Shown here one piece after another: positions 35,470 to 47,317 of a DNA stretch of 64,000 bases. The position numbers were made by a program, and so were the translations under genes. Each line of letters starts with the position of its first letter. Within the stretch, counting starts at the first letter, position 1. Origin of the DNA: Daphnia carinata (taxonomy: Eukaryota > Arthropoda > Branchiopoda > Diplostraca > Daphniidae); contig NC_081336.1 in assembly GCF_022539665.2 (NCBI RefSeq), forward strand, positions 3,674,221 through 3,738,220. The letters run 5' to 3'. A model generated the notes under the pieces. That model was not told the origin of the DNA. It saw nothing but the letters and a program-made list of their open reading frames with translations, and searched no databases.

Positions 35470-36165
35470 TATAACTGTAAAGAGTGCTGCATAGCACTAG
35501 TAATCTGGAGAGATAAAAATGAAAAAAATAGGCTAAGTACATACGGAATGCACGATGAATATGGTGATGATAAAGGACTGGATCAGTGAAAATCTTTTTG
35601 GCAGGTTTTCACAGATAGTCTGCTGCTTCCACCACATAACCTTTCATTAATGAATGGTGTAATTCAAGAGCTGTAAAATAGGAATAAGCATAACAACAAA
35701 TCCAATTGTAAAAAAACTACTGGTGAGCCTGACCTTGCAAAGGGTCCCGTAAATCCTTACAAGTCAACTTCCAGTGCTGTATAAGGAAGACACATCAAAG
35801 TAATACGATTGCTGTATGATTACCAAAACTTTTCTGCTTCTACAGAGAAGAATTGAGAGATTGTAAAACAACAATTGTCAAAAAACAGTATTTTTAAAGT
35901 TACAATCTGAGTATTGATTTCCTTCCAGAAACCAGGTCCAACTTTACATGGCTTCATTCCTGTTTTACATCTTCCCAGTTCTAAATAATAAAGCTAAGAA
36001 AATGATGCCAGCATAAGTATAGTTTTAAAATGTAACTTACTTTTATTGTAAATGCACAAGAAAAAAAAATGTGAAACTTATCAAAAACACAGAGTAAAAA
36101 AACTGCACTTCTGCAATACCAGCAGACAATAAAGACCTGAAACATGGCAGACGACAGCGACATCT
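35470..36165. repeat. direct repeat copy 2 (about 690 bp)
   Basis: Same-orientation partner of 32214-32890, about 3.25 kb downstream. Both copies begin near GCTGCATAG..AGTAATCTGG and end near a GCAGACGAC word. The MITE and the TCGGGCTTA-bounded segment lie between them. Confidence 0.7.
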
Positions 36166-36399
36166 GAAATAATTCGAATAATAATAATAATAATGAACTT
36201 ACCAGTAGCCAGTCCTAATAAAAACGCCTCTGAATTATAATAACTCAAAATCTATCCGTCGCAAAGGACAAAAATTGCAATAATTCTGATCCAAATTACA
36301 TTTTGCGGCAAAGTATACGTAAATGATGCGCTGGATCAAGCATGCTTGGATGCTTGAAGCCATTTTTTTCATGATACTCAAACTACGAAGTGCTCTTTA

Positions 36400-37037
36400 C
36401 GTAGTAATAGGAGCGCTTTAACTGCCAATAATATCATTTATCAAATCTACATACGCGTAATACTTTCCAACGCAGAAAGTTTTTTTTCGAAGTTTGCAAC
36501 ATCAGTGCTCGCTTAAATGGACGGGCCCTTTAATCATTAAATATTTCTGTCAGATGGCGAAATTTGTCGTTATAGTGCAGTAAAACACGAGAATCGGATT
36601 TTATTTAATTATTTTCTTTTTTTTTCGACTACATCCTTTCAAAGTAAGTTCAGATCCATATTTTTTGTTCTTTACGTTGGGCTCTGCACTTGCGTTTGCT
36701 ATTCTCGGGAAACGTAGATGAACGCGGGTGGGATAAGGAAAGACGGACGCGTATGGCATTGGTGATGCGCAGAATATTGTCTGCCATTATGCTTTCCCTT
36801 TCGTTTTCATCTGGTAGATTTGGAAGTTATGAAGACTTTTTCACTTGGCGCCTTAGGCGACTTGGTAATTATCTCACAGCAAATCGCGCGTTGGTGCGTG
36901 ACCCAGGGTATCGGAAATGGGCGAACGCTCTCTTTCTGCTCACGTCCACCAACTTTTTATGTCGCAAAATAAAACGTGCCCTCATTGCCCTAGAGTGTGA
37001 TACGCAATCACTTACGGCCTTGTGCTCGAGTGTTTGG
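36400..37037 (+). promoter_or_regulatory. conserved upstream block shared with gene at 26335
   Basis: Counterpart of 25600-26259. Conserved stretches include TTCTGTCAGATG, GGGTATCGG, ACGCTCTCTTTCTGCTCACG and ACGCAATCACTTACGGCCTT. The long open frame crossing this block (36690-37049) is not conserved as coding in the other copy and is not considered a gene. Confidence 0.6.
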
Positions 37038-37074
37038 TATAAAAGATAGACCAACTTCGTTGTCATTCATCAGT
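37038..37074 (+). promoter_or_regulatory. core promoter of cuticle gene 37113-37931
   Basis: TATAAAAG at 37038-37045 and TCAGT at 37070-37074, 32 bases apart. Confidence 0.7.
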
Positions 37075-37112
37075 TCTTTTGCAGAACGAGCCAGCGCGCA
37101 CCCTCAATCAAC

Positions 37113-37931
37113 ATGAAGAAGGTACGTGATCAACAGCATTTTCTGCATTTTTTGGAAAAGTAGTATTTAATTAATTCAAAATTGCGGATTAACTTGTTTA
37201 CCTAGACCAAGTTTTCCAAAGAAAAGCGTAATTTATTACTTCTTTCCACTTACGTTCATCATCCAGTTCGTTCCTTTGGCCACATTGTTTGCTGCGGTTA
37301 TGGCTGCCGCTGATCCATCCTATTCCAATCCGCCATACCCAGCTTTGAATGCTTATCCATCTGTAGCTCCAGCTTATCCAGTCCCGATTCCACCTTATCC
37401 AGTACCAGTTCCATCTTATCCTATTCCGGCTTATCCTGCACCGGTGCCTGTCCGCTCAAAGCCGGCCTACGAACAGCCAGCTTACAGCGAACCTGCTGAA
37501 GAAAATCACGTAAGTTCTTTATTTCAAATTCAAGTAATGTCAAATATAATTTACTGTTTACCGAACGATTATTATAGCCACCGATGCCATTCAATTTCGC
37601 CTACGAAGTTAAGGATGATGCTAGTTACCAAGACTTTTCACACAAGGAGGTCAGCGACGGCAAAGTCGTCACTGGATCTTACCATGTCGCTCTTCCCGAC
37701 GGTCGCACCCAAATTGTTACTTACAAAGCTGACGAAAATGGATACGTTGCTGATGTGAAATACGAGGGAGAAGCCAAGTACGACGAGTACAAACCCGCCC
37801 CAGCCTACCCCAAGCCCGCTTACCCAGCTGAGCCCGCCTATCCCAAATCAACTTATCCAGCGCCATCATACCCAGCGCCAGCTTACTCAGCGCCAGCTTA
37901 CCCAGCGCAATCATACTCCATGCCAGCTTAA
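37113..37931 (+). CDS. R&R cuticular protein with premature stop in its tail
   Basis: About 201 residues as read. Exons are 37113-37121 (ATG AAG AAG), 37267-37509 and 37578-37931. Exon 2 has the signal core FVPLATLFAAVMAAAD and a YPVPIPPYPVPVPSYP linker. Exon 3 starts PPMPFNFAYEVKDDASYQDF with R&R core GSYHVALPDGRTQIVTYKA and DENGYVADV, then YPKPAYPAEPAYP repeats. The stop TAA at 37929-37931 sits where the repeat predicts TAC (CCAGCTTAACCAGCC). The following 25 codons are open in the same frame, continue the Tyr-Pro pattern and end in TAG at 38007-38009. The ancestral protein was therefore probably 26 residues longer. AATAAA lies at 38093-38098. Sister gene: 26335-27604, with a shared upstream block. 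Confidence 0.88.
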
Positions 37932-38098
37932 CCAGCCGAGTCCGCATATCCAAGCACTTACCCCAATCCCGTGTACTCTGAACCCTCTTACCCTAAGTCA
38001 GCCTATTAGAATCCTTACGCCCCACGATTAAGCAGAAGTCCATTTCTTTTTATCAAATGGATCATGTAACATAATGAAATATCTCGAAAACAAATAAA

Positions 38099-39141
38099 TA
38101 TAGCTGTCGATTTAGAAAAGAACTTTGTGTGCTGTTCCATTCGATTTTCGCCCTTTCTTTTATACCACAACTGCTATGCAATTATTTTTTCCATGAATCT
38201 ACAACTAAAAAACAATCGAAATACTAAACAGGAAAACGATTCCCGTTTACAGCACGTATTGAAACTGTCATGGCTCTTAAATTCGCGCAGCGATGCCGAC
38301 AAACCTGGTATTTTCGCTAGTAATGAACGAAAATTTTCAAAGGTATTCCTAAAAAAAAATGTTAGTCAACGCTTATGTGCGCCATTTTCGATGTCCTCGT
38401 CAGTTCACGCTTTGTCGTGTTTCACAAGTTCGGGATAGGCTAAGTATAAACTAGGACATTTGCTGGCGATTTGCATCGATCACGAGAAATGATAAAAATA
38501 GATTAGTCTGTTGTCCTTACTTTCCCATATTAGCAATCCTGAATTCCTCGTCCGCATACCAAGGCTGTCTCGTGATTTTTATCGTTTGCACCACAACTAA
38601 TCAAATCACGAAGGCTGCAATAGATTCCATCAACGCGATCTTGCACGTAGCGCACCTTGCATAGTTTTAAAAATATCTTACGCTTTCATTCAATATTAAT
38701 TTCTTAATCAAAACGATTACCATCCACCAGAATTCCAATCAGGTTGACAAGGTGATCCACGCTATTAGCGTCACGATGCTTGGTCATACTGAGAGGTCGT
38801 TCTCATTGGGCATGCGAAGCGAGAACTCCGCTATTGATTCTGTCCTTCGTGTAGCCAATGACCAAGGTAAACACCTAGATCGTGTTAGTACTTCAAAAGT
38901 GAACGCAAAACAAATTATTCCTGACGGGCAAATTAGATCCCTTTATGACAATAACTTAAACAAAAAACAATCCTTTTTAAAAATTCTTACTCATAAATAC
39001 AAAAGTATAAGCTCAACATGATGTAAACAAAATTAGATCACGGTTCTGCGTCAAAAAAGGGAAACAACTGAAACATTTTTGTTAGCAGCTTTTCGTGATT
39101 AAATGTTAACATTCCAACAAAAATCCCTTGGCAACAATTCC
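38099..39141. other. intergenic region downstream of the SNO-like gene
   Basis: Spacer between the plus-strand cuticle gene and the 3' end of the minus-strand SNO-like gene. I looked here on the minus strand for the missing C-terminal exons of that gene and found none I could align. The plus-strand open frame at 38752-39021 was not recognised. Confidence 0.4.
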
Positions 39142-42100
39142 TTAACATCGTACCTTCAATTTTTTGGACTGAGTCATGATTACTGCGATAGTATCCGTAA
39201 AATATTTGAAAATTTTGGTCTGAAGTTCGATAGGGATACCAAGAATCCGATTACGGAATTTGGAAATATTGGTGTAATCTTTATCCAGTGTCAAAGCCTT
39301 TGCATTCCTTTCACTAGGGCAAATCAGTCCAACGCTAATTAGGGCAACTTTCAAATCTAATATATGAATAATAAACAAAAGAACTAATTATAAGAGCGAA
39401 TAAATCACATAAGCGATATTAGAAAATAAAAAACTACCTTTGAAAAAATTTCCTGGATAATCAACAGGAGGTGGAACTATGGGTTCTTCAAAACCAAGTA
39501 TTGCGTTCATTACAGCATCAAGCGCTGCCCGTCCATCTTTTGTGTCAAAATCAAATCTGAAGCGACCAGACATTTCAAAAACAGAGCCACGTGCAACTGC
39601 GCCAAGGTTAATGAGACGATTGGCGATGACTGATGCAAAAAGCCTCTCACCGGCCAAATCTGAGGCTAAGAAAACATACTCAGGAGCTGTAACCTAAACA
39701 GAAATCCAATAACATAATTTAAATGCATTTTAGGTAAATTATGCAGGCTGCTTAACACGATTTACTTGATTACTGCGGTGTGTCCGACCCAGCTGTTGCA
39801 ATGTCCGGTCACTATCCAAAGACAAGTCAAGTGGAATGTGGAGGCGAGTACGCTGATTTTTCACTCGTCGATCAGCCTGGTTAAACGCAAGTTTTCATTA
39901 TTTTATGCCTTAATACACAAATCGTAAGAAGAAACACAAAAAAGAACTCGCACATGAAGTGAGATTCCGTTGCTGACAGTCTCAGAAATAATGGCAATGT
40001 TCTTGTTGCCATTCATAAAACGTTCTTTCTCGTGCAAGTTGATCTTTTCTAACGGGACGCCAGTCTCCGAACGAGATTCGTACTGTACCTGAAAGTAAGT
40101 GGAAGGATAAGTGAATTTTAAATAGTTTCTCTTTAGCATTACGAGATACCAAGCCATCATTTTTCTGAACGACACGTCCTTTTCGTTCAGTAATTTCTGC
40201 CACGTTTTCAGGGCCTCCCAATTCGTCGACGAGTTCATCAAGGACATTTCGTGGAAGCATAGCTCCAAGCTTCTCGATTTCTCCCAGCAGTTGCTCCTTG
40301 ATCCAAGACGTCTTCTCATGCAAACTCATAGGATCTTTATCCTTCCCTTCATCCGACTTTTCGAGCTCTTCGTTTGTTTCATCATTCTGTTCACTCATTT
40401 CATAATCTGAAGTATGGTCGGCTGGATTGGCTTTCTTCTTTGTTTCACTCTTGTCGGTGCGCCGCATACAACGTTTCCGTTTTGTTCCACAACTTCCTAA
40501 ATCTTTAATACCTCCAATGATTAGTGCCACAAACTGTTTATTTAAAAAAATTTTATTTACCATGGCCTCCTTTCTGACATGTTAGGCTTACATCCAGTAC
40601 ATCTCTTAAAGTGGCACTTCTACTTGACACGCCTTTTGAACGACTTGTCGCTGGGAAATACTTCTGGATTAACGACAGCAAGATCCTTTTCGTGGGTGAA
40701 ACAAACTCCGATAGTTCACCTTGGCTATTGGTCTGCTCAAGTGTGCGTGCTTCGGCCGTTGAATGGAGGCCAATCACGACGCATTTACCACATCTGACAG
40801 CCTCACTAGCTATCTTGACCGCATATGATACTTTAGCCGAGATGCACAGGCACTTGAAAAACCTCTGATGTGCCAACCAAAATTGCGTCCACATTGTTTG
40901 GCGTTCTCTTGGTTGGGCATTTACGAGATCTGCCACCTCTGCAAAACACTTTCGGAACTCAGTCCACAACTTAATAGAGTTGCCATACACCTTGGCCAGC
41001 TTTGGCGACAGAACCACTTCTTTGATTTTAACGTTGGCGCCCTTGTAAGAAAGTTGGCGAGCAATGTACATCCCGCATTGCTTCATTTTTCGCACCATGA
41101 CTTCAACATCGTTCGCCTTACTTTTTTCGACGGCTAAAACGAAGCTGCTAAACTCTGTGGTGAAGCATAAAGTTTTGTTATGATTGATTGGATTTCAAAA
41201 AAGGAAGATTACCTCTTAACGATGTACCCTGTCCCCAAAGACCGAGACGTACCATATACGCCATTTTGCGGGGTTCTGAAAATCCAGTCGAAGAAATATA
41301 GACTACTCTCGCATTTGGCAATTTTTTCTGCAACACAGAGACGGCCAAATCTGTTTTACTTATCTTGCTGATAGCCAGCGCTTTCCCTTCGTTATGACAT
41401 TCATCAAAGATGATGACACCATCAAAATCTTCATGAAACCACTTTGACAGCTGATCAAGGCGGGTCAGGCTAGTTTCAGCGGATCTGGAGACCCCGATCA
41501 AATTCGAGTAGGCACAGAATAATACACCCTTTTCCGGGATTTCTGAAGAACAAGTGTCTCCGGTAGATACGTTTTGGTACTTCAATTTGTTCAAGGCATG
41601 AACAGCGATTTCACGGGCTCCAATGTCTTGCAAATCCCGCTCGGCATCATTTTTGAGATCATTTGATGATGAGATCCATATGGCTTTGTAGCGTCCTTGT
41701 TGGTAATTCTCGAAAATAATGCCAGCAGCAATTCGACCTTTACCGACACCAGCGCCGTCTCCTACAAGGTATCCAGCGCGGGAGCCATCTGGTAACTTCC
41801 GTTCGTGCCTCTGAGACGCATGGGTGATTGCTTCCAACTGCATAGCTGAAAGTGCTCCACTGTCTATACATTTCTTAGGAAGTGATAGTTTATACCAGAT
41901 GTCTGGCGAGTTCACACTGGCCAATGAAGTAGTTTCAACGATCGGATTGGGATGCCGCGCTCCTTCAATTTTAACAGCTACGTAATCTACATAACTTTCT
42001 ATTTCCTTGTCTGTTTCCACGTTTTCTTCATCTTCACTTTCATCTAATGAGATGCAGACGACTTCTTTCTTTGTTGCAACTGGAACGTCCAGCATTGTTT

Positions 42101-43389
42101 GAGAAATTTCCATTCCAGAGCACTCGGTCGATAAAGAATCTTCTGCAGGCGCAGTAACGTTAACGGGCATCATGCTTTCTGACGTGAGAACATCTAAGTT
42201 CGGTGCTTTTCTTGTATCGATTGGCCTAAGGTTATCGGTAGCTCCCTCGTGAGGAGAGTAACCTGGAAACAGTTCAATAAATTAAACGAAATGGTCAAGA
42301 TATATCGTATATAGTTCAACATTACCATTTTCACGTACTAGGTCCTCTGACTTGTTTTGTACAATACCAACATTTTCGATTTGTGGTAATTTATCATTAG
42401 AGTCCTCCTTTTGCGGTTCACCGACATTGTCATTTTGTATCATATAATCTAGTGGCATCTTCCTATGGTAGTAAACCATGAAAACGTTACTTACAGAGAT
42501 GAGTTAGAAGTAGTTCTAGGTTACTCACTTGATGAGATCAACAATTCCCAGTTGGAAAAAGTGCCAGCTTAAATCTTTTCCATCAGGACACTTAAGCTTA
42601 ACCACTTTAACTGAATCCATCACGTCTTCCACTACTTCCATGATGAAGACATTGGATTTTTTATCAAAAAAATTGATAAGCTTTTGTTTTGTTTCTTCTT
42701 CCCACATCCCTCTTTGACTGCGAGGAGTGACGTCTGCTAATTTTACTTTGTAAGCAAAAAATGGGCGGCAGCTAAAAGCCGCATCGATAACTTTGCACGC
42801 GTTCTGAGATCGATTGACCCGAATTTCATCTCCATAGTCAACGAAATGGACTCCAGTGTCGCTTTCTGTAACATCGGTGATTCGACATCGGTAATAACAT
42901 TCGTCGTAGGGCCACTTGGCGAGGCAACTCATTCCTGTTAAAGGCACTGAAATTGATTTGCAATTGACTGCTGATGTTTGGATTTCTTCCATCATAATCT
43001 GTAGAGATTCCATCGAACACGTGTGTTGGACATATATTTCGTCCGGGGAAATCACATGTGAAACTAGAACTTCGTTTGTGTTCAAATACGATGTCTTCGG
43101 ATTCGTAAAGCATTTTTCTCGTAAACTGCGTCTAGGTCGAGCTTCGTTCCATGCCTCTCGATTCAGTCGGGTTTTCGGTGGTGTACGGCCTGTTAATAAT
43201 TTAAGTATTGAGTAAATACAAGCTAGTAAGACAAGTATGGACAAAAAGACCTTTAAAACTGGAGCCGATTTGGCGAGATGGTGAGCCAAAATAGTGGCGG
43301 TATTCTCTAGTTCCAGGTGATACTACAAGCAACTGCATCCTGGGTGGGTGACGGCGTGAAGAAGTACATACGTCCCCAATACGTTTCAT
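39142..43389 (-). CDS. predicted TM-Tudor / strawberry-notch helicase fusion
   Basis: Ten exons on the minus strand: 43389-43372, 43322-42529, 42462-42326, 42262-41213, 41154-40592, 40533-40150, 40088-39954, 39876-39766, 39693-39438 and 39356-39142. All introns are GT-AG, 49-81 bases, and frame-compatible; about 1220 residues. Residues 29-49 form a membrane segment ([20 protein letters not shown]). Residues 88-270 resemble an extended Tudor domain of the TDRKH/Papi type ([39 protein letters not shown]). Exons 4-10 match the SNO/SBNO family: Walker [10 protein letters not shown] (484-492), DECH box (603-606), [57 protein letters not shown] (1054-1064), [15 protein letters not shown]. Departures from the family: GKGRIAAG for GKGRTIAG, DECHNEG for [16 protein letters not shown] for ASATGASEP. 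The C-terminus stops soon after the FKYFTDT motif, so roughly 200-300 family residues are absent. Alternatively the Tudor part ends at the in-frame TGA (42527-42525) and a separate SNO paralogue starts near 42479. Confidence 0.72.
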
Positions 43390-44858
43390 GATAGTTATTT
43401 AAAGCCTACTGAAAAATAATGGTATTACTAATAAATAATATGTAATGCAAGATTATAAACTGGTTTCACTCAAGCTCCAATGTGATGTAATGAGAGGTGG
43501 GAAACAATAAGATCGGCTAACACAGTTTTGAATGAGAGGTAAATGAGGTCATAAGTTCAAGAACGGAGGGCTGCAATTTGCCAAACTCAACTTTTCAAGG
43601 TGAAGACAATTTCACTTAGTACTGTCCAGGAAAATGGCCGCCTTCTCGAGACGTTTTCTTACTTTGTAACATTGCTCTGATACTGTTAAAACTCCTTGCC
43701 ATTTATAGACTTCTTTCTTCATTTGGTAAAAACCTAAATTACGTACTCTGCCCATTTTTGTATGTACATGCCACTTCTACCTACGGTGGTAACCCTAATG
43801 TCATCAACACTAACTTTTTGGGTGGTGTTACATGACAATCGGGTTTCAAGTTATTTAGCTAGGCCTTACCTGACGATTTGTGTCTCAAAACATGAATAAT
43901 ACTTTAGTGCAATACGACATAAGTTCCACGATCAGCACCATGTCAGCAGATCACGTGCTTACTATAGTGAATAGAATATTTTTTGACCAGCTAACGTTTC
44001 AAAATCCGAGTGGGTGAAGAAATCTCACACAATCAGAATTTACTTACTTTCTATATTGTCACTGATTAAATCCTGTTCATTTCTGCAACAAAACCTGTGC
44101 GTTTTGCACGAGAGATAAACATTTGTTTCAATGACTCGAGGACTAATCGGGAGTCAGAGAGAGCCACGAGAAGGGGTAAGCAGCAGACCAACTAGTGGCT
44201 CCTACCCTGGTGTGGTGGTAAATTACGTAAACAACTGAAGAGCACAGCATCGAGTTTCCAGTCTATCCTTGTTCGATAGTACTCTTTTGCGTTGTGTGTA
44301 CTGTTGAATTTGAAAAATTGCTTCGCTGTTTATTCTTTTTTACTGAGTAACTAACTAATTTATTATATTAGTTGTTGAATGGAGTCGACAGATCCATGTA
44401 ACTGTAGTCTTGAATGTGTTGAATAAGTCAATCCACCCAAATTCTTTCATAGTTTACCGAAGAATACAGTTTTTGCAACGGTCAAAGGACCATATTTTTG
44501 CGTCTGGAGGATGCATGTCAATATGGAGTATTAACGACACCACCTTCTTCATCAATTATATTTATCCTTATTAAAAATTTGAAATTTTGATTTACGTAGA
44601 AGTTGTCTTCCGAACACGTTCCGGAATTCTGGCGGAGCAATAAATATGAGCATCCAAGCCAAGTGCGATAGATAACTGTTTCGTTCATTAAATAAACATA
44701 TGTGTATTTTTGTCAACCACGTGGAAGTAAGGTATCAATAAGTTCAGTCTCAACTGATGGCGTTCCGTGTTTAAAAAAATTTCCTTCAATTCAATAGCTT
44801 TTTTATACTGTTTTCGATAACTTTTTTTCCTAGAAACAAAATGCAACAAAAAAATGTT
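43390..44858. other. intergenic region between two minus-strand genes
   Basis: 5' flank of the Tudor-SNO gene and 3' flank of the CD36-like gene. No exon or RNA gene recognised. Minus-strand AATAAA-like signals near 44330-44363 are possible poly(A) sites for the CD36-like gene but are about 500 bases from its stop. Confidence 0.4.
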
Positions 44859-47317
44859 TCAGTTTTTAAACTTGTTAACGTTAATAATTGTAGCTCTGAC
44901 TTTGTGAAAGTGAAAAGCAATTAGGAAGGCGCCCACAACCGCTAGCACCAATCCTATGGCGAAGAGTGTCCAAAGCACAATTTCGATGACAGTGAACAGA
45001 TTAAACTTTTCCGCATTTGCGTCATCTATCATGGCGTTCTACACATACAATTAGCCTCAGGTTAACAGTAACAAAATTAAAACAAGGTTACATCGTATGA
45101 CCTACCTCTTCGTACCAAAGTACAGGTAAGAAAACTCTTCCCTGTAGATTCGCTGTGCCCGACAGGCGAGTTTTCCGAACATCGATACTTAGTTGAACTC
45201 GTTTAGACGCATACAGCAAAGTATTCGTTCGCTGCGTGTACAAACAGAACATATGCGATAATTTACCATTGTTTCAAAATGAAGGAACACTGACCTCCTC
45301 TAAAATCAAATAAGTTTCATGTTTCGCTTTGTTGGGGCTCAGCCCTTCTACTCCGTTGATGTACCTGGGATCGCCGTTAAAAAAATGCGGATTGGAACCA
45401 ATCAACGGAGCTCCTAAACACACAAAAATAAGTAAATTTTACAACTCAGACTTCCCAAATGTAAGTAGTTCTCTGCTTACCTCCATAACAAGCTCCGATG
45501 AAAAGGGCACCAGTGTTAGGACATGTTCCTTCATCGTCTTCGTCTAAGCAAAAGCATTCATTTTCTGGCGCGTTTGTTCGGTTTTCCAGCACCGATTTTG
45601 GAAGAATGAATCGCCGTGCCGGCAAGTCTCGAAATGTTTCGTGTTGTTCGTAAACAGTGTAAACCGTCCTGTGCGAAACAGTCAGTTGAAGAAAACGAAT
45701 TTAATCAAATTGAGCTAAAATGATACACTGTTTTCTGCAGCTTACCGACACAAATCAGTTTGATAAATCCAAATCTTGTCATCAACATCGATGCCATATG
45801 GAAATACGGTTCCTTGGGGTAGTTGGTTAAGAAGGACAAATTTTAATTAACTGTACAGGTATTAAATATAAAAAATTTTAATGGGAGTTTCGTACCATCC
45901 GTTCCTTGTATTTCGTTACAATAGGATTTTTCTCCTGGCCAGTAGGGCAGGTACGCAGAAGAGTTTTCAAGGGTTTTACCCCAAGCTTCAATATTAGCAA
46001 AGAGTCGGTAGTCGGCTGTGCCTCGGTTGACTAGAAAAAGGCCATCGTTCGTGTCATTTTTCTGCATATCGGATTGCAACAAGAGACAACGTTTTACATT
46101 ATTGATGTGCCACCAAATCACACGCGGAAAAGGCAAAGTAAGTAAACTGAATGGGAAGCTAACCGCTTTGAAAAGACCTAGTGTTACGCCCTCATCGATG
46201 ATGTCCGGTGGTAAATCAGGTAAAAATGGAAGATCGGGTGGCCTGTCTGGAAAAAATGGAGGCCATGGATTAAAGATATCCTGAATCCTTAGATACCTGT
46301 ATAGGGAAGAAAAAAAAAGTACAGAATTAAAATTTCAAGCACCAGCTAACTGAAAACTTTTCCTACTTACAGCTCAACGTACGTATCCAGTGGCCATCCT
46401 TTAAATATCAGCTCATCTGCTGTGACTGTCATGAAAACAGATTCGCCTCTTTCTTTCAAAAAATTGTCAATCAGATTGACTGCTACATCGGCAGCACTAT
46501 CGTTAGTTGGCAAGCGATCCAAATATGATGAAACGGTCTGCAAATAACAAACCACATCTTTACTCCAGCGATTTCAAATTTCACGAGAGAAATCGTTGCC
46601 AGCGAAATTACATAGGAAACGTATAAATTGTTGATATTCTAAATGAAACTCACCATGTAAATAGGGTTGACGGTGGTGATTACATCATCGAGGCTGAGGC
46701 CTGGACCGCTCGTATCTTTCTCAATGCATTCAAACCGATAAGTTACCGATCACACTAATGCTACTTTAAATTCAGTTGCATGGCTAAGATATTTTTACCT
46801 TTGCTGAAATAGTACAATCGATGCTCTCTGTAATAAACACGGTCTGGGGGATTTTCTTCAACGTTAGTGTCCTTATTGCGATACTCCCTTCAGACAAAAT
46901 ACAGAAATTAAAAACATGGCATAATACCAGCAATGTAATAGCATGTTGTTACCTGTACGAATAAGGTCCGAGTTCGACAACAATGGGTTTCGTACCGTTT
47001 CGAACGACATCTTCATAATTCGTGCAATTGAAAATGTAAAAATCAGTGTAAATGGGGTACGGAGGATCATGCCATAAATTCCAAACGAAGTTGCCCTCTT
47101 CCAGAACCAGAGTCTGCGATGAAAATTGACAACATGAAATGCTTTTGATCCCTTGTTTAAGCAATGTTTTACGACCTTAAAATGAAATTACCTTCTTGGA
47201 TACGCTGGCAATGATCCCTGGCATTGCCGCCCATCCTATAATCGCAATCACAATCGTAAACACAGTTCCGAAAATGGTAACAATTAGCCCATTTTTGTAC
47301 AGCGATTCAATGCACAT
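44859..47317 (-). CDS. CD36 / scavenger receptor class B family protein
   Basis: Complete twelve-exon gene, about 527 residues, the usual length of the family. Exons (descending) are 47317-47192, 47113-46953, 46887-46799, 46715-46654, 46537-46371, 46296-46164, 46061-45896, 45812-45746, 45668-45481, 45413-45295, 45231-45106 and 45038-44859; phases agree throughout. Topology is typical: an N-terminal membrane segment (GLIVTIFGTVFTIVIAIIGW), a large ectodomain and a C-terminal membrane segment (IEIVLWTLFAIGLVLAVVGA). Landmarks are DPPYPIYTDFYIFNCTN, PIVVELGPYSYREYR, NDTNDGLFLVNRG, AYLPYWPGE, NEIQGTDG, and six ectodomain cysteines (SYC, DLC, ECFC, GTC, GAC) in the family pattern. N-glycosylation sequons occur (NCT, NGT, NDT, NSS, NRT). 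Members of this family bind lipids, lipoproteins, carotenoids or apoptotic cells (known). The specific ligand and subclass (emp, croquemort, SNMP or SR-B) cannot be decided here. Confidence 0.92.

Noticed and set aside
36690-37049. 119-codon plus-strand open frame
   Set aside because: It overlaps the conserved promoter block of the gene at 37113 and is not preserved as coding in the paralogous block at 25600-26259.
38456-38760. Minus-strand candidate for the missing SNO C-terminal exon
   Set aside because: The translation shows no resemblance to the SBNO C-terminal region and has no matching splice frame.
40553-40600. Donor at 40560 (CATG|GTAAAT) for SNO-like exon 5
   Set aside because: It needs a weak acceptor to keep frame. 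The donor GAT|GTAAGC at 40591 with acceptor AAACAG at 40534 is phase 0 and has better consensus.
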